DNA from: JACVRW01 sp963837445
Lineage (GTDB): Bacteria > Actinomycetota > Thermoleophilia > Solirubrobacterales > Thermoleophilaceae
Direction of reading: 5' to 3'
DNA: 64,000 bases
Assembly: GCA_963837445.1 (NCBI GenBank)
Contig: CAWINK010000020.1
Coordinates: 124,001-188,000, forward strand
The position numbers and the translations under genes were made by a program. Below the pieces are notes generated by a model. It did no database searches. It worked only from the letters and a program-made list of their open reading frames with translations, and was not told the DNA's origin. This document shows, piece by piece, positions 18,066 to 27,235 of the stretch. Position 1 is the stretch's first letter. The number at the start of each line of letters is the position of its first letter.

Positions 18066-20007
18066 CGCGGACAGCGAGCGAGGTCCGGGCGGCCCGTTTG
18101 GTCGGGTGCTCCAGCTGGCGCCAGTTTTCCTCATAGCTTCCCTGGTCGTGGTCGTGGCGGTGCTCGGCGGCGAGTCGCCGTCGGCGCTCCGAAGCGTAGC
18201 CGCGATCCTCGTCTGTTGGGGCATCCTCGTGGCCGTCGCCTTCGACCTCGCGCCGCGGGCGGCGATTCCGCGCGCGGCCCTCGCCTGCGCTTCGCTGCTC
18301 GTCCTCTTCGGGCTCTTCGCGGCGGTTTCGATCGGCTGGGCGCCCTCGGCAGAACGCGCCTTCTCCGAGGCCGATCGGGTCGTCCTCTACGCCGGCGTGG
18401 TCCTGCTTCCGGTGCTGTTCGCGCGCCGTGGCGATGCGGGGCGCTGGGCGGATGGGATGGCGCTCGCGGTCGCAGTTGTGGCGGCGCTGGCGCTTGGGCA
18501 GCGGCTGCTTCCGGGGTTGCTTCCCGACAACCGGCTGGCGGAGCAGCTGCCGAACGCGGCCACCCGGCTGAGCTACCCGCTCGGCTACTGGAACGGGCTG
18601 GGGATCTTCGTCGCACTCGGCGTCCCTCTGTTGCTGCGCGCCGCCGTCGTGGCGCGTACGGCACTCTGGCGGGGCGCTGCAATCGCGCCATTGCCGATCT
18701 TGGCGGGAGTGATCTACCTCACGTCGTCGCGCGGCGGCGTGGCGGTCGCGGTCGTGGCGAGCGCGGCGTTCGCGATCCTCCTGGGGCGCGTGCGGGCGAT
18801 TCTCGCCCTGGTGGTCGGGGCTTTCGGATCGGCGGCTTCGGTAGCGATCCTCGACGCGCGTCCGACAGTTGTGGACGGCCCATTCGGGTCCGACCTCGCG
18901 AAGGATGCGGGGCTCGAGGCGGCGCTGCTGATAGCGGGGATCTGCGTCGGGTGCGCTGTCATCTACGCGCTGATCGCGCTGCGGGTGTCGCTCCGGCCGG
19001 CGTTGCCGAAGCTCGCCTGGCCGCTCCTGGCGCTCGTCGTGATCGTTGGCGTGATCGCGTCCGACCCCGCCGAGCGCGTACGCACCTTCAAGGCGGCCCC
19101 CGCCGTGCAGGAGGCCCCGGGCGCCCCTGCGATCGGGGGCCACCTGGCGAGCGGCGGCGGGAGTGGACGCTGGCAGTTCTGGGATGCCGCGGCGGACCAG
19201 TGGAAGGAGCACCCCGTCGCGGGTGACGGGGCGGGATCCTTCGAGCCCTGGTGGGCGCAGCACGGCACGCTCGACTGGTTCGTGCGTAACGCCCACTCGC
19301 TCTGGCTCGAGACGCTCGGTGAGCTGGGTGTGATCGGGCTGCTCCTCCTTGCCGGCGTCTTCGGCGTCGGGATCGCCACGGGCCTGGGCCGCCTGCGGGG
19401 CCATGTCGACGACGAGCGCGCCACGGTCGCGGCGCTCCTCGCCGTGGTGCTCGGCTTCGTGCTCGGTGCGGCCATCGACTGGATCTGGCAGCTGCCGGCG
19501 ATCGCCGCGCTCGCGCTCCTGTCGCTGGGGCTGCTCACAGGCCCCGCGACGATGACTGCGGACGGCGGCGAGCGCTCGCCCGGCTTCAGCTTCGGCACCC
19601 GCGTGGCGCTCGTGCTGGCGGCATGGATCGCGATCTGCGCGCAGGCGCTCCCGTTCCTTGCCTCGGAGCAGGTGGCGGCCAGTCAGCGCTCGGCCGCGCG
19701 CGGCGAGCTCGGCGAGGCACTCGAGCGGGCTCGCTCGGCCGAGGCGATCCAGCCATGGGCGGCGTCCCCGCATCTGCAGCTTGCGCTCGTGCGCGAGGAG
19801 GCGGGGCAGGTCAGGGACGCTCGGCGGGACATCGCCGCCGCGATCGCGCGAGACGAGACCGATTGGCGGCTGCGAGTGGTGGCGGCTCGCCTCGCCCTCA
19901 AGGCCGGCGATGTCCGCGCTGCGCGCTCGGCCCTTGCACGCGCTCGAGCTCTCAACCCGCGCTCCCAGCTGCTTCGCAGCACAATCGGCGCCCGAAGGAC
20001 TCGCTGA
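18022..20007 (+). CDS. O-antigen ligase-like membrane protein with C-terminal TPR-like helices
   Basis: 661 residues. Some ten hydrophobic segments are followed by the O-antigen ligase loop: LTSSRGGVAVAVVA, then GRWQFWDAAADQWKEHPVAG, GAGSFEPWWAQHG and NAHSLWLETLGELGVIGLLL. The last 110 residues are soluble helices with Ala-rich TPR-like pairs (GELGEALERARSAEAIQPWA, ALKAGDVRAARSALARARAL). This ligase-plus-TPR layout is common in actinobacterial glycan loci. GTG 18022 overlaps the divergent gene starting at 18,065; GTG near 18,106, directly before the first hydrophobic segment, is an alternative start. It probably transfers or polymerises the finished glycan outside the membrane. Confidence 0.82.
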   Translation: MSSTSATTGAATRPIADSERGPGGPFGRVLQLAPVFLIASLVVVVAVLGGESPSALRSVAAILVCWGILVAVAFDLAPRAAIPRAALACASLLVLFGLFAAVSIGWAPSAERAFSEADRVVLYAGVVLLPVLFARRGDAGRWADGMALAVAVVAALALGQRLLPGLLPDNRLAEQLPNAATRLSYPLGYWNGLGIFVALGVPLLLRAAVVARTALWRGAAIAPLPILAGVIYLTSSRGGVAVAVVASAAFAILLGRVRAILALVVGAFGSAASVAILDARPTVVDGPFGSDLAKDAGLEAALLIAGICVGCAVIYALIALRVSLRPALPKLAWPLLALVVIVGVIASDPAERVRTFKAAPAVQEAPGAPAIGGHLASGGGSGRWQFWDAAADQWKEHPVAGDGAGSFEPWWAQHGTLDWFVRNAHSLWLETLGELGVIGLLLLAGVFGVGIATGLGRLRGHVDDERATVAALLAVVLGFVLGAAIDWIWQLPAIAALALLSLGLLTGPATMTADGGERSPGFSFGTRVALVLAAWIAICAQALPFLASEQVAASQRSAARGELGEALERARSAEAIQPWAASPHLQLALVREEAGQVRDARRDIAAAIARDETDWRLRVVAARLALKAGDVRAARSALARARALNPRSQLLRSTIGARRTR

Positions 20008-20019
20008 GCGTGGCAGGGC

Positions 20020-21561
20020 GTGTTAACTATCTTCAGATGGCAGGTACCGCTCAAGAGGAGGGCCGTGGGCTTACCGGCGGGTGAACGGGAGCGCGCCATC
20101 GAGCGCGATGGCGCCGGAGGGGTCGCGCACGCGCCCACCGTGGCGGTGCCGGGGCCAACCGGCTTGCTCTCACATGTGGGGAACCGCGCCGGCCTGCCGC
20201 GCCACCTCGCGAACGACGCCCTGCGGCGGCGGATGCTCGCGGTGGCCGACTCCCTGGCCGTGCTGGCAGCCGTCCTGTTCGCCGAGATGGGCGAGCTGTC
20301 GCTGGCGGCTTCGTTCTGGACCGTCGCGCTACTGCCCGTCTGGATCGTGTTGGCGAAGCTGCACGGCCTCTACGATCGCGACCACCGCACGCTTCGCCAC
20401 CTGACCGCGGACGAGCTCACCAGCGTCCTTTCGTGGGCCACCGTCGGCACGGCGATCGCCATGGCCGTCGTCGCCCTCACGGATCCCGGCAGCGTCGGCC
20501 TCGGGGGCGCCCTGCGGCTGTGGCTGGCGCTTGTGGTGCTCACCCCCGCGCTGCGCGCCCTCGCGCGTGTCCTCTGGCGAGCCTGGACCCGGCCGGCCAG
20601 CGTGCTGCTGCTCGGCTGGGGGCCGCTCGAGCGCGCCACGCGGCGCAAGCTCGAGCTGTTCTCGGATATCCACCTGCGCGTGGCGGGGAGCGTCGCGCTC
20701 CAGCAGCTCGGATCGCGGGGCGACGCGGACCTCGCGGACGCGATGCGCACCGCGTGTGCTGGCGAGCTGCCCGACCGCGTGATCGTGTGCAGCCACGACG
20801 TGCACGAGGCGTCGCTCGCGGACGTCGTGACCTGCTGCCGCCAGCGGCGCATCAAGCTGAGCGTGGTACCCCCGCTGCGTGGCGCCTTCGGCACGGCCGT
20901 GCGTCTGTCGCATGTGGCCGAGATGCCGTTCGTGGAGTACCACACGGGCGACGCCTCCGTGTCGACTCTGATGCTGAAGCGCGGCGGCGACATCGTGATC
21001 GCCGCGGTCGTCCTCGTGCTCACAGCTCCGCTGCTCGCGCTGGCCGCGATCGCGATCAAGCTCGACAGCCGAGGCCCGGTGCTCTACGTGCAGCGCCGCG
21101 CGGGGCTCGGAGGGGAGCCGTTTCGCATGCTCAAGTTCCGGACGATGGTTGATGGAGCCCATCAGCGGCTCGCCGAGGTGGTGCACCTCGACGGCCTCGA
21201 GGACCCGATGTTCAAGCTGCGCGACGACCCGCGCGTGACCAGAGTAGGCCGCTTCCTGCGGCGCTGGAGCCTCGACGAGCTGCCCCAGCTCTTGAACGTG
21301 CTGCGCGGCGACATGAGCCTGGTGGGTCCTCGGCCCGAGCAGGTGGAGCTGGTGGAGCGCTACCGCCCGGAGCACCGCTTCCGCCTCGACGCCCGGCCCG
21401 GTGTGACGGGACCGATGCAGGTGTTCGGACGCGGGAGCCTGGACTTCGACGAGCGGCTGGCGGTGGAGCGCGAGTACATCGAGAACGTGTCGCTGGGCCG
21501 TGACGCCCGGATCCTCGTGATGACGATCCCGGTGGTGGTCTCGGGCCGGGGTGCCTTCTAG
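20020..21561 (+). CDS. polyprenyl-phosphate sugar-1-phosphate transferase (exopolysaccharide initiating enzyme)
   Basis: The initiating phosphoglycosyltransferase: it moves a sugar-1-phosphate from a nucleotide sugar to undecaprenyl phosphate. The N-terminal half has four hydrophobic helices and a CoA-binding-like segment (ASVLLLGWGPLERATRRKLE). The C-terminal catalytic domain has a membrane hairpin (DIVIAAVVLVLTAPLLALAA), then KLDSRGPVLYVQRRAGLGGE, FRMLKFRTMV, RVGRFLRRWSLDELPQLLNV and MSLVGPRPEQVELVERY. These are the WbaP/WcaJ-family signatures. GTG 20020 is the likely start, with GTG 20065 as an alternative. It overlaps the next glycosyltransferase by 11 bp. Confidence 0.9.
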   Translation: MLTIFRWQVPLKRRAVGLPAGERERAIERDGAGGVAHAPTVAVPGPTGLLSHVGNRAGLPRHLANDALRRRMLAVADSLAVLAAVLFAEMGELSLAASFWTVALLPVWIVLAKLHGLYDRDHRTLRHLTADELTSVLSWATVGTAIAMAVVALTDPGSVGLGGALRLWLALVVLTPALRALARVLWRAWTRPASVLLLGWGPLERATRRKLELFSDIHLRVAGSVALQQLGSRGDADLADAMRTACAGELPDRVIVCSHDVHEASLADVVTCCRQRRIKLSVVPPLRGAFGTAVRLSHVAEMPFVEYHTGDASVSTLMLKRGGDIVIAAVVLVLTAPLLALAAIAIKLDSRGPVLYVQRRAGLGGEPFRMLKFRTMVDGAHQRLAEVVHLDGLEDPMFKLRDDPRVTRVGRFLRRWSLDELPQLLNVLRGDMSLVGPRPEQVELVERYRPEHRFRLDARPGVTGPMQVFGRGSLDFDERLAVEREYIENVSLGRDARILVMTIPVVVSGRGAF

Positions 21562-22453
21562 CTCCGCGACTCAACTGGAGGTCGTGATCGTCTCCTCAAC
21601 GGGGGCACGCGACCTGCTGCGCGCGTGCCTCGCGTCGCTGCGTGCGAATCCGCCGGAGGACGGCCGGATGACCGTGCACGTGGTCGACAACGCGAGCACG
21701 GACGGCACTCCGGAGATGGTGCGCGCGGAGTTCCCCGAGGTCGTGCTTCACGCGCTCGACTGGAACTCCGGCTTCTGCGTGGCGAACAACGTCGTGCTGC
21801 GGGAGTCGCGGGCGGACTTCGTGCTGGTGCTCAATCCCGACACCGAGGTGTACGAGGGGGCGCTCGAGCACATGCTGCGCGTGATGCGCGAGCGGCCGGA
21901 CGTGGGGATGTCGAGCTGCCGCCTGGCGCAGCTGGACGGCACGCTCGATCACGCCTCCAAGCGCTCCTTCCCCACGCCGCTCGGGGCGCTTGCGCACTTC
22001 GTGGGCGTCGGCCGCCGCACCCACGCTCCGAGCTGGCTCGCCCAGTACAGGGCGCCCGAGCTCGGCGAGTACGACGCCGGCGAGGTGGATGCCGTGAACG
22101 GCGCCTTCATGCTCGTGAGGCGTGAGGCGCTCGAGGACGTCGGGCTGCTCGACGAGGGCTACTGGCTCTACATGGACGACCTCGACTGGTGCTTCCGCTT
22201 CAAGCAGAAGGGCTGGAAGGTCTGGTACGACGGCGCTGTCACGGTGATGCACGTGAAGGGCGGCACGACGGTCACGAAGCGCCACCGCGGCCTGCGCCAC
22301 AACGTGGCCTTCCACCGCTCGATGGGTCGCTTCTACCGGAAGTTCTACGCGGGCAAGCGGCCGCTGGTCGATGCGGTGATCTACCTCGCGATCATGGGCA
22401 AGCTGGCGATTGCGATCACCCGCAGCGCGCTGGCGCGCCGCAGCCTGGCCTAG
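21551..22453 (+). CDS. family 2 glycosyltransferase
   Basis: A 300-residue GT-A enzyme. It opens EVVIVSSTGARDLLRACL and has VVDNASTDGTPEMV, NSGFCVANNVVL, the LVLNPDTEVYEG metal site, AVNGAFMLVRREALEDVGLL and YMDDLDWCFRFKQKGWKVWY, followed by a TM-like stretch near the C-terminus (LVDAVIYLAIMGKLAIAI). GTG 21551 lies inside the end of the initiating transferase gene, so translation is coupled and this enzyme probably adds the second sugar. It is the last gene of the polysaccharide locus; a strong hairpin follows. Confidence 0.88.
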   Translation: MPSSSATQLEVVIVSSTGARDLLRACLASLRANPPEDGRMTVHVVDNASTDGTPEMVRAEFPEVVLHALDWNSGFCVANNVVLRESRADFVLVLNPDTEVYEGALEHMLRVMRERPDVGMSSCRLAQLDGTLDHASKRSFPTPLGALAHFVGVGRRTHAPSWLAQYRAPELGEYDAGEVDAVNGAFMLVRREALEDVGLLDEGYWLYMDDLDWCFRFKQKGWKVWYDGAVTVMHVKGGTTVTKRHRGLRHNVAFHRSMGRFYRKFYAGKRPLVDAVIYLAIMGKLAIAITRSALARRSLA

Positions 22454-22471
22454 CGCCTCAAGCAGGGCTAG

Positions 22472-22500
22472 ATGGGCGGGCGCCAAGCGCGCCCGCCCAT
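22472..22500. terminator. strong hairpin between convergent genes
   Basis: A perfect 12-bp inverted repeat (ATGGGCGGGCGC, 5-nt loop CAAGC, GCGCCCGCCCAT) sits in the 63-bp gap between the last glycosyltransferase (stop 22,453) and the stop of the convergent LVIVD/RTX gene (22,517). No T-run follows on either strand, which is common in high-GC actinobacteria. It probably ends transcription from both sides. Confidence 0.75.
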
Positions 22501-22516
22501 CCCCGAGCGTTGGCCT

Positions 22517-25219
22517 CTAGCGGGGGCGGCGCACCCGCTCGCAGTTGCGCGCCACGCGGTCCCTCCGGTCGGCGGTCACGAGGTCCCTGCCGGCGCCGCA
22601 GTTGATCCTGTCGATCCTGCGGTTGCGGGCCAGGATGCGATCGTTGCCACCGCCGCCGGAGAGGCGGTTCCTACCGCTGCCGGCGCTGAGCCGGTCCCGG
22701 CCGGACCCGCCAAACAGCTGATCGGCGCCAGGGCCGCCGAACAGCGTGTCGTTGCCCGAGTTACCGCTCACGCGGTCCCGGCCGCCCTCGCCGGCGAGCC
22801 GGTCGCCGCTCCCGTTGCCGGACACGCAGTCGTCGCCCGCACGGGCTCCGATCACGTCGCGGCCACTGGCGCCGCTGATCCGGTCACCGAACGGGCTGCC
22901 GACGATCGTGTCGCGGGCGGCCGACCCGATGTACCGGTTGGAGCAGCGCCCGCCGTTCTTCGGCACCGCCACGAGGCTCGACGTGGCCACGTTCGAGTCC
23001 GCCGCCCCGTCGTTGGCCTTGAACGTGAACGTGCCGGCGGGGCCGATGCGGTCGCCCGTGTGCGTGTAGGTCCAGCCGCCGCCGGTGCGGTCGGCGATCG
23101 TGCCGCCCGCCGGATCAGACAGTCTCGTCTGACGCAGCGGGTTGCCGTTGCCGTCCGAGCACGAGAACGGCACGTCGGCCGCGGCCTTGAACGGCACCAG
23201 CACGGTCGTGTCCGTGCAGGCCGGCTTCTGCGCCGCGCCTGGTCCGGTGTACCGGAATATGTACAAACCGAAGTCGCGGTCGGAGCCCGCGATCAACCGC
23301 TCCCCCTGCGGGGTGGTGAACTGCTCCACCCCCCAGAAGTTGTTGCCCTGGGGCCCCACGTATGCGGCCACCTGGTTGAGCCCGCTGGCGCGGTCGAACC
23401 GGAGCACGCGCATTCCGCCTGCGTAGTACGCGCTGTACGCCAGGTTCTCCGTCGGGTCGGTGGCCACCTCGTGGATGCTGAGGTCACCAAAGTCCTCGGC
23501 GAACCGGCTGTCCACGCCCTCAGCGATCGCGAACGCGTCCAGCTCTTCGCTGGTATTGGCGTCGAACAGATGTGCGTAGCCCCAGCCGTCGAAGTCCGAC
23601 GCGAAGCGCACCGTCGAGCCCGCTGTACCGACCGGCGGGGACTGGGTATCGCCAGCCGTCGGCGTCATCGCGCCCGTGCACTGGTACGTGCTCTCGTCGA
23701 AGTTCTCGATGATGCGGAACCCGTCCGCTCGCCCGAGGAACACCGCCGGGATGTCGACCGAGTCCGGATCAACCAGCATGTTCACGAGGCCCTCGCACCG
23801 CGGCGGCCCCCCGAAGTCGTTGTTGAAGATGATGGCCATCTCGTAGCCGGCATCCTCAATCGCGTCGATCTTTTCCTGGAAGCCGCCGGCGCAGGGACCG
23901 GGAGGTCCGGCCGGGACCCCACGTTCGGCCACTGCGATCGTCACGCCCGCGGGCGGCGGGGGCACCGTACCCGTGCACGCGTAGCCGACGAACACGGTGT
24001 CACCGGTGACCTCGGTCCCGTCGGGAATCGGCTCCGCGGCTGAGAGCGCCGGCGTCAGCACATGTCCCGAATGGGTCCCGCTGGTGATCGCGCTCGTCAA
24101 CCGGAAGGTCGCAAAGTCCTCGTCCGAAGCCACGAGGAACTGGTTGTCGAATGAGAACTCGCCCTGGTGGGCGTTGCCCTCAGGCGCAAGCCCAGATCCG
24201 GGGAACAGCGGATCCTCCGCCGCGAAGGTCGTGTCCGTGATGAGGCTCGGATTCGCCGGGTCGCTGACGTCCATCTGCACGTAGCCCGCGTCCCAGTAGT
24301 CGGACTTCAGCACCGGTCGCCCGCCGATGTTCTTCACGACCATGTCGTGGTGGAACACCGTGCCGCCGTTGCTCTGCTCATTGTCGAGGATCTCGGGGAA
24401 GAGCTCGACGAGGTCGTGGTCGCCCACCATCACGGGTGCGCGGGGGTCGGTGATGTCGAAAATGTCCACGTCCGTGAACTCGATGTTGTCGCTGGCGACG
24501 AGGAACGCACGCGGGCCGTCCTGCCACACGAAGACCGAGTGGTAGGAGTTGCCGAAGGCCCGTGCGGGAGTCGCCGGGTTGTTGTCCGGGTCCCGGTCGC
24601 CGGCGCCCTGCACCAGCGTCACGGGCGCCTCGGGGTTCGTCACGTCGTAGAGGTCGAAGCCGCCGCCGGACTTGTCGGTGGGCGCGCAGGGCCCCGCGAC
24701 GAGGTTGGACCCGTAGGTCTCGTCGTTGACGGCCAGCAGATCGCCCTGGAAGGAGGGTGTGTTGATCGACACCACGTGGGCGCCCTCGCCGTGGTAGTAC
24801 GGGAACGGCGCGGGAATGAAGCCGGCCTCCCTGGGCTGGCTCGGGTTGCGGATGTCGACGACGTAGGTACCGCCGCGCTCGCAGTCTGCGTTGTCCCAGG
24901 AGTTCAGGTAGGCGTAGCCCTTGTGGACCGCGAGGTCGGCGATCTGCCCTTCAAGGATCTCGCCGAACTCACCAGTCGGCTCCAGGCTGCCGACGACCTC
25001 GAGGTTCTCCTGCCTGGGCGGCAGGTGGCCCGCGGTAGGACCGTGATGGCTCGTGGATGGCGGCGGGGCGTTTGCCGCCCCAGGCCGGCTGTCCGAAAAG
25101 CTGAACCGGGAAGCCCCCGTCCCTCTGTCTTCCGCGGCCGGCGCGACCGACGTCCCCAGCACGAGCGTGACCCCTGCGAGCAGCGCCACTCGCAGGGCCC
25201 TTGAAATGCGCGATCCCAC
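22517..25219 (-). CDS. large secreted LVIVD-repeat, PA-domain and RTX-type calcium-binding protein
   Basis: About 900 residues. A signal peptide (ALRVALLAGVTLVLGTSVAP) is followed by LVIVD-type propeller repeats (HKGYAYLNSWDNADCERGGT; DIFDITDPRAPVMVG; MDVSDPANPSLIT). A PA-like insert comes next (AIEDAGYEMAIIFNNDFGGP), then a bacterial Ig/cadherin-like stretch with GTFTFKANDGAADSNV. The end carries nonapeptide repeats of the haemolysin calcium-binding type (GNDTLFGGPGADQLFGGSGR). GTG 25219 was preferred because GGGGAGGA lies 6 nt upstream; the frame is open to 25,273. It is probably a calcium-stabilised cell-surface or secreted protein. No type I secretion genes are nearby, so toxin function is not supported. 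Confidence 0.83.
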   Translation of the reverse strand: MGSRISRALRVALLAGVTLVLGTSVAPAAEDRGTGASRFSFSDSRPGAANAPPPSTSHHGPTAGHLPPRQENLEVVGSLEPTGEFGEILEGQIADLAVHKGYAYLNSWDNADCERGGTYVVDIRNPSQPREAGFIPAPFPYYHGEGAHVVSINTPSFQGDLLAVNDETYGSNLVAGPCAPTDKSGGGFDLYDVTNPEAPVTLVQGAGDRDPDNNPATPARAFGNSYHSVFVWQDGPRAFLVASDNIEFTDVDIFDITDPRAPVMVGDHDLVELFPEILDNEQSNGGTVFHHDMVVKNIGGRPVLKSDYWDAGYVQMDVSDPANPSLITDTTFAAEDPLFPGSGLAPEGNAHQGEFSFDNQFLVASDEDFATFRLTSAITSGTHSGHVLTPALSAAEPIPDGTEVTGDTVFVGYACTGTVPPPPAGVTIAVAERGVPAGPPGPCAGGFQEKIDAIEDAGYEMAIIFNNDFGGPPRCEGLVNMLVDPDSVDIPAVFLGRADGFRIIENFDESTYQCTGAMTPTAGDTQSPPVGTAGSTVRFASDFDGWGYAHLFDANTSEELDAFAIAEGVDSRFAEDFGDLSIHEVATDPTENLAYSAYYAGGMRVLRFDRASGLNQVAAYVGPQGNNFWGVEQFTTPQGERLIAGSDRDFGLYIFRYTGPGAAQKPACTDTTVLVPFKAAADVPFSCSDGNGNPLRQTRLSDPAGGTIADRTGGGWTYTHTGDRIGPAGTFTFKANDGAADSNVATSSLVAVPKNGGRCSNRYIGSAARDTIVGSPFGDRISGASGRDVIGARAGDDCVSGNGSGDRLAGEGGRDRVSGNSGNDTLFGGPGADQLFGGSGRDRLSAGSGRNRLSGGGGNDRILARNRRIDRINCGAGRDLVTADRRDRVARNCERVRRPR

Positions 25220-25297
25220 CTTGCGTCCTCCCCTTGTATGTGACGGACGCGAGTCCGCCGCGCAGCTAACCACTTTGGGCCGCCGGGCGCAACCCTT

Positions 25298-27235
25298 CTA
25301 GCGAAGCAGCGCCACCCGCCGGGACAGGGTGCGCCGATTGCCTCCGCCGTCCACGGCCCTGGCCGTCAGCTTCGAGCGAACGGTGCGCATCCGAAACAGC
25401 CGTCGGCTCGCGCGGCGGTCGAAGCGCACGAAGACGTACGTCGTTCCCGCAGCCTGCAGCCGAGCCGAGCCGCCGGCCAGGATGGTGGTGCGCCGCAGGC
25501 CGAGCCTGCGTGCGAGACGGCGACCCACATTCAGCTCCACCGTGGCCCCGCACGCCTCGGAGCAGCGCACACGGACCACAAGCCCCGCCTTGACGGCCGC
25601 AAGCCGCTGCCGGCTCGCCACCCGGATTGCCAACCGCGGGCGACGGGTGTCGTTGGTGCCCCCCGGGCCACCCACGGCCGGCTCGTCGGGGTCGCACTCG
25701 GTGCCGATGCGGTCACCGTCGCGGTCCAGCTGGTCCTGGTGATTCACGAAGCCGTCGCCATTGCGGTCGACCCCCTTCTCGAGGCTGTAGACCGTCGGGC
25801 AGTAGTCGTGGGGGTTGTCGAGCCCGTCGCCGTCGAGATCGCCGTCACAGGCGTCTCCCCGGTCGTCGCCGTCGATGTCCGACTGGTCGGGGTTGGCCAC
25901 GGTGTCGCAGTTGTCGTCGTCGTCGATGATGCCGTCGCTGTCGCTGTGTGTCGGCGGGCAGGCGTTCCCGTGGCCGTCGGCGTCGTCGTCCTCCTGCCCC
26001 GGGTTGCTGTCCAGGCGGCAGTTGTCGGTCGTGTCCGGCACGCCGTCGCCGTCGTCATCGGTGTCGCAGGCGTCGCCCTGCCCGTCGAAGTCACTGTCCA
26101 GCTGGCTGCCGTTCTTGTGGTTCGGGCAGTTGTCGGCCGCGTCGCCCACCTCGTCCCCGTCCACGTCCCCCGGCTCAGGATGGGCGGCGCGGGCGCGCAC
26201 CGCTCCAGCCGACCTCGATGAGCCGCCGCCGACCAGCGTGATCGGCGGCGCGTTGCGCCTCCTCGACTGGCCGGCCAGGTCGGTGGCCACCACCCCGAGG
26301 CGCACCACCACGGAGCGGCCGCGGCGCAGCGCCCGGCGGGCCACGCGCCAGTGACGGCCGCTCAGGCGGTAGGTCAGCACCGCCCCGCCGCCGGCGACCC
26401 TCACGCGTTTCGCGGCGATCCTCTTGATCGGCAGCGCGAGGCCGCTCGCCTCGAGCGCGCCGGATGCGCTCAGAGCCCCGCGCTCGCTCGAGGTCGCATA
26501 CACGCGCACCTGCCGCGAGCGTCCCAGCCGCTGGAGGGTCGGAGCGCCCACGTCAACCCGCGGCGGCCGCCCGTCGTCGGCGCCAGCGCCGGCCGGTGGC
26601 GCGGTGAAGGTGCGCGTGACGCTCTCGCAGTCCGCCGCCACGGTGTCGAGCGTGTCCGCGTCGACGGTGTCGGCCCCGTCACCGCAGGCGACCGTGTCCC
26701 GCTCGCCATCGCGGGTCGTGATCCCGTCCGCGCCGCCGCCGCCGGCCAGCGAGTCCCCGCCCTGGTCGCCCGACATCACGTCGTCGCCCGCGCCGCCGTC
26801 GAGCGTGTCGTTGCCATCGCCGCCGCTCACCTCGTCGGAGGCGGGACCGGCGTTCACGCTGTCGGCACCCGAGCCCGCGAGCACGGTCGCGGAGATCGGC
26901 AGCGACAGCGTCGCCGTGTCCTCGCGGTCGCCCAGGTCGACGCGCACGCGTTGCACTCCCCCGAGCGGGCAGAAGGTCTGGATGATCCAGCTGTTTCGCC
27001 CGAGCTCGCCCGGAGTGCAGTTCCCCGGGTCCATGCCGCCGTCCACGCTCTCGTCCCGGAACTCGATCCGGTTGCCGCTCGTCCGCACCACGAGCGAATT
27101 CAGCGAGGTGGCGTCGGCCGACAGGTACGACACCACCGCGCCGGCCGGCCGTACGAGCGAATGCGCCGGCGCCGAGGCCGGCAGGAGGGCACACACGGCC
27201 CAGAGTGCTGTAGCGGTTGCCGCGACTCGCCTCAC
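25298..27235 (-). CDS. secreted protein with RTX-type and thrombospondin type-3 repeats
   Basis: 645 residues. After a signal peptide (TATALWAVCALLPASAPAHS) come a short beta-rich domain and haemolysin-type calcium repeats (GGDGNDTLDGGAGDDVMSGD). A bacterial Ig-like section follows. Around residues 370-510 lie five or more thrombospondin type-3 repeats rich in DxDxDG (DVDGDEVGDAADNCPNHKNG, DTDDDGDGVPDTTDNC, GDLDGDGLDNPHDYCP). A final Ig-like domain has a Cys pair (VRCSEACG). Both repeat types bind calcium. GTG 27235 overlaps the stop of the upstream lipoprotein gene (GTGA), which fixes the start. Confidence 0.85.
   Translation of the reverse strand: MRRVAATATALWAVCALLPASAPAHSLVRPAGAVVSYLSADATSLNSLVVRTSGNRIEFRDESVDGGMDPGNCTPGELGRNSWIIQTFCPLGGVQRVRVDLGDREDTATLSLPISATVLAGSGADSVNAGPASDEVSGGDGNDTLDGGAGDDVMSGDQGGDSLAGGGGADGITTRDGERDTVACGDGADTVDADTLDTVAADCESVTRTFTAPPAGAGADDGRPPRVDVGAPTLQRLGRSRQVRVYATSSERGALSASGALEASGLALPIKRIAAKRVRVAGGGAVLTYRLSGRHWRVARRALRRGRSVVVRLGVVATDLAGQSRRRNAPPITLVGGGSSRSAGAVRARAAHPEPGDVDGDEVGDAADNCPNHKNGSQLDSDFDGQGDACDTDDDGDGVPDTTDNCRLDSNPGQEDDDADGHGNACPPTHSDSDGIIDDDDNCDTVANPDQSDIDGDDRGDACDGDLDGDGLDNPHDYCPTVYSLEKGVDRNGDGFVNHQDQLDRDGDRIGTECDPDEPAVGGPGGTNDTRRPRLAIRVASRQRLAAVKAGLVVRVRCSEACGATVELNVGRRLARRLGLRRTTILAGGSARLQAAGTTYVFVRFDRRASRRLFRMRTVRSKLTARAVDGGGNRRTLSRRVALLR

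Noticed and set aside
17818..19773. 651-codon minus-strand frame opposite the second ligase
   Set aside because: Arg/Asp/Glu/His-rich text without any motif; the plus strand encodes a clear membrane ligase with TPR-like end.
25739..26221. Long Val/Ala-rich open frame opposite the thrombospondin-3 repeats
   Set aside because: It is the antisense of DxDxDG repeats, which gives GTC/GTC/GTC valine runs; the minus-strand protein has a signal peptide and domain structure.
22517..27235. RTX toxins with type I secretion
   Set aside because: Both proteins carry Sec-type signal peptides, and no HlyB/HlyD/TolC-like genes lie nearby; the repeats are better read as calcium-binding surface modules.
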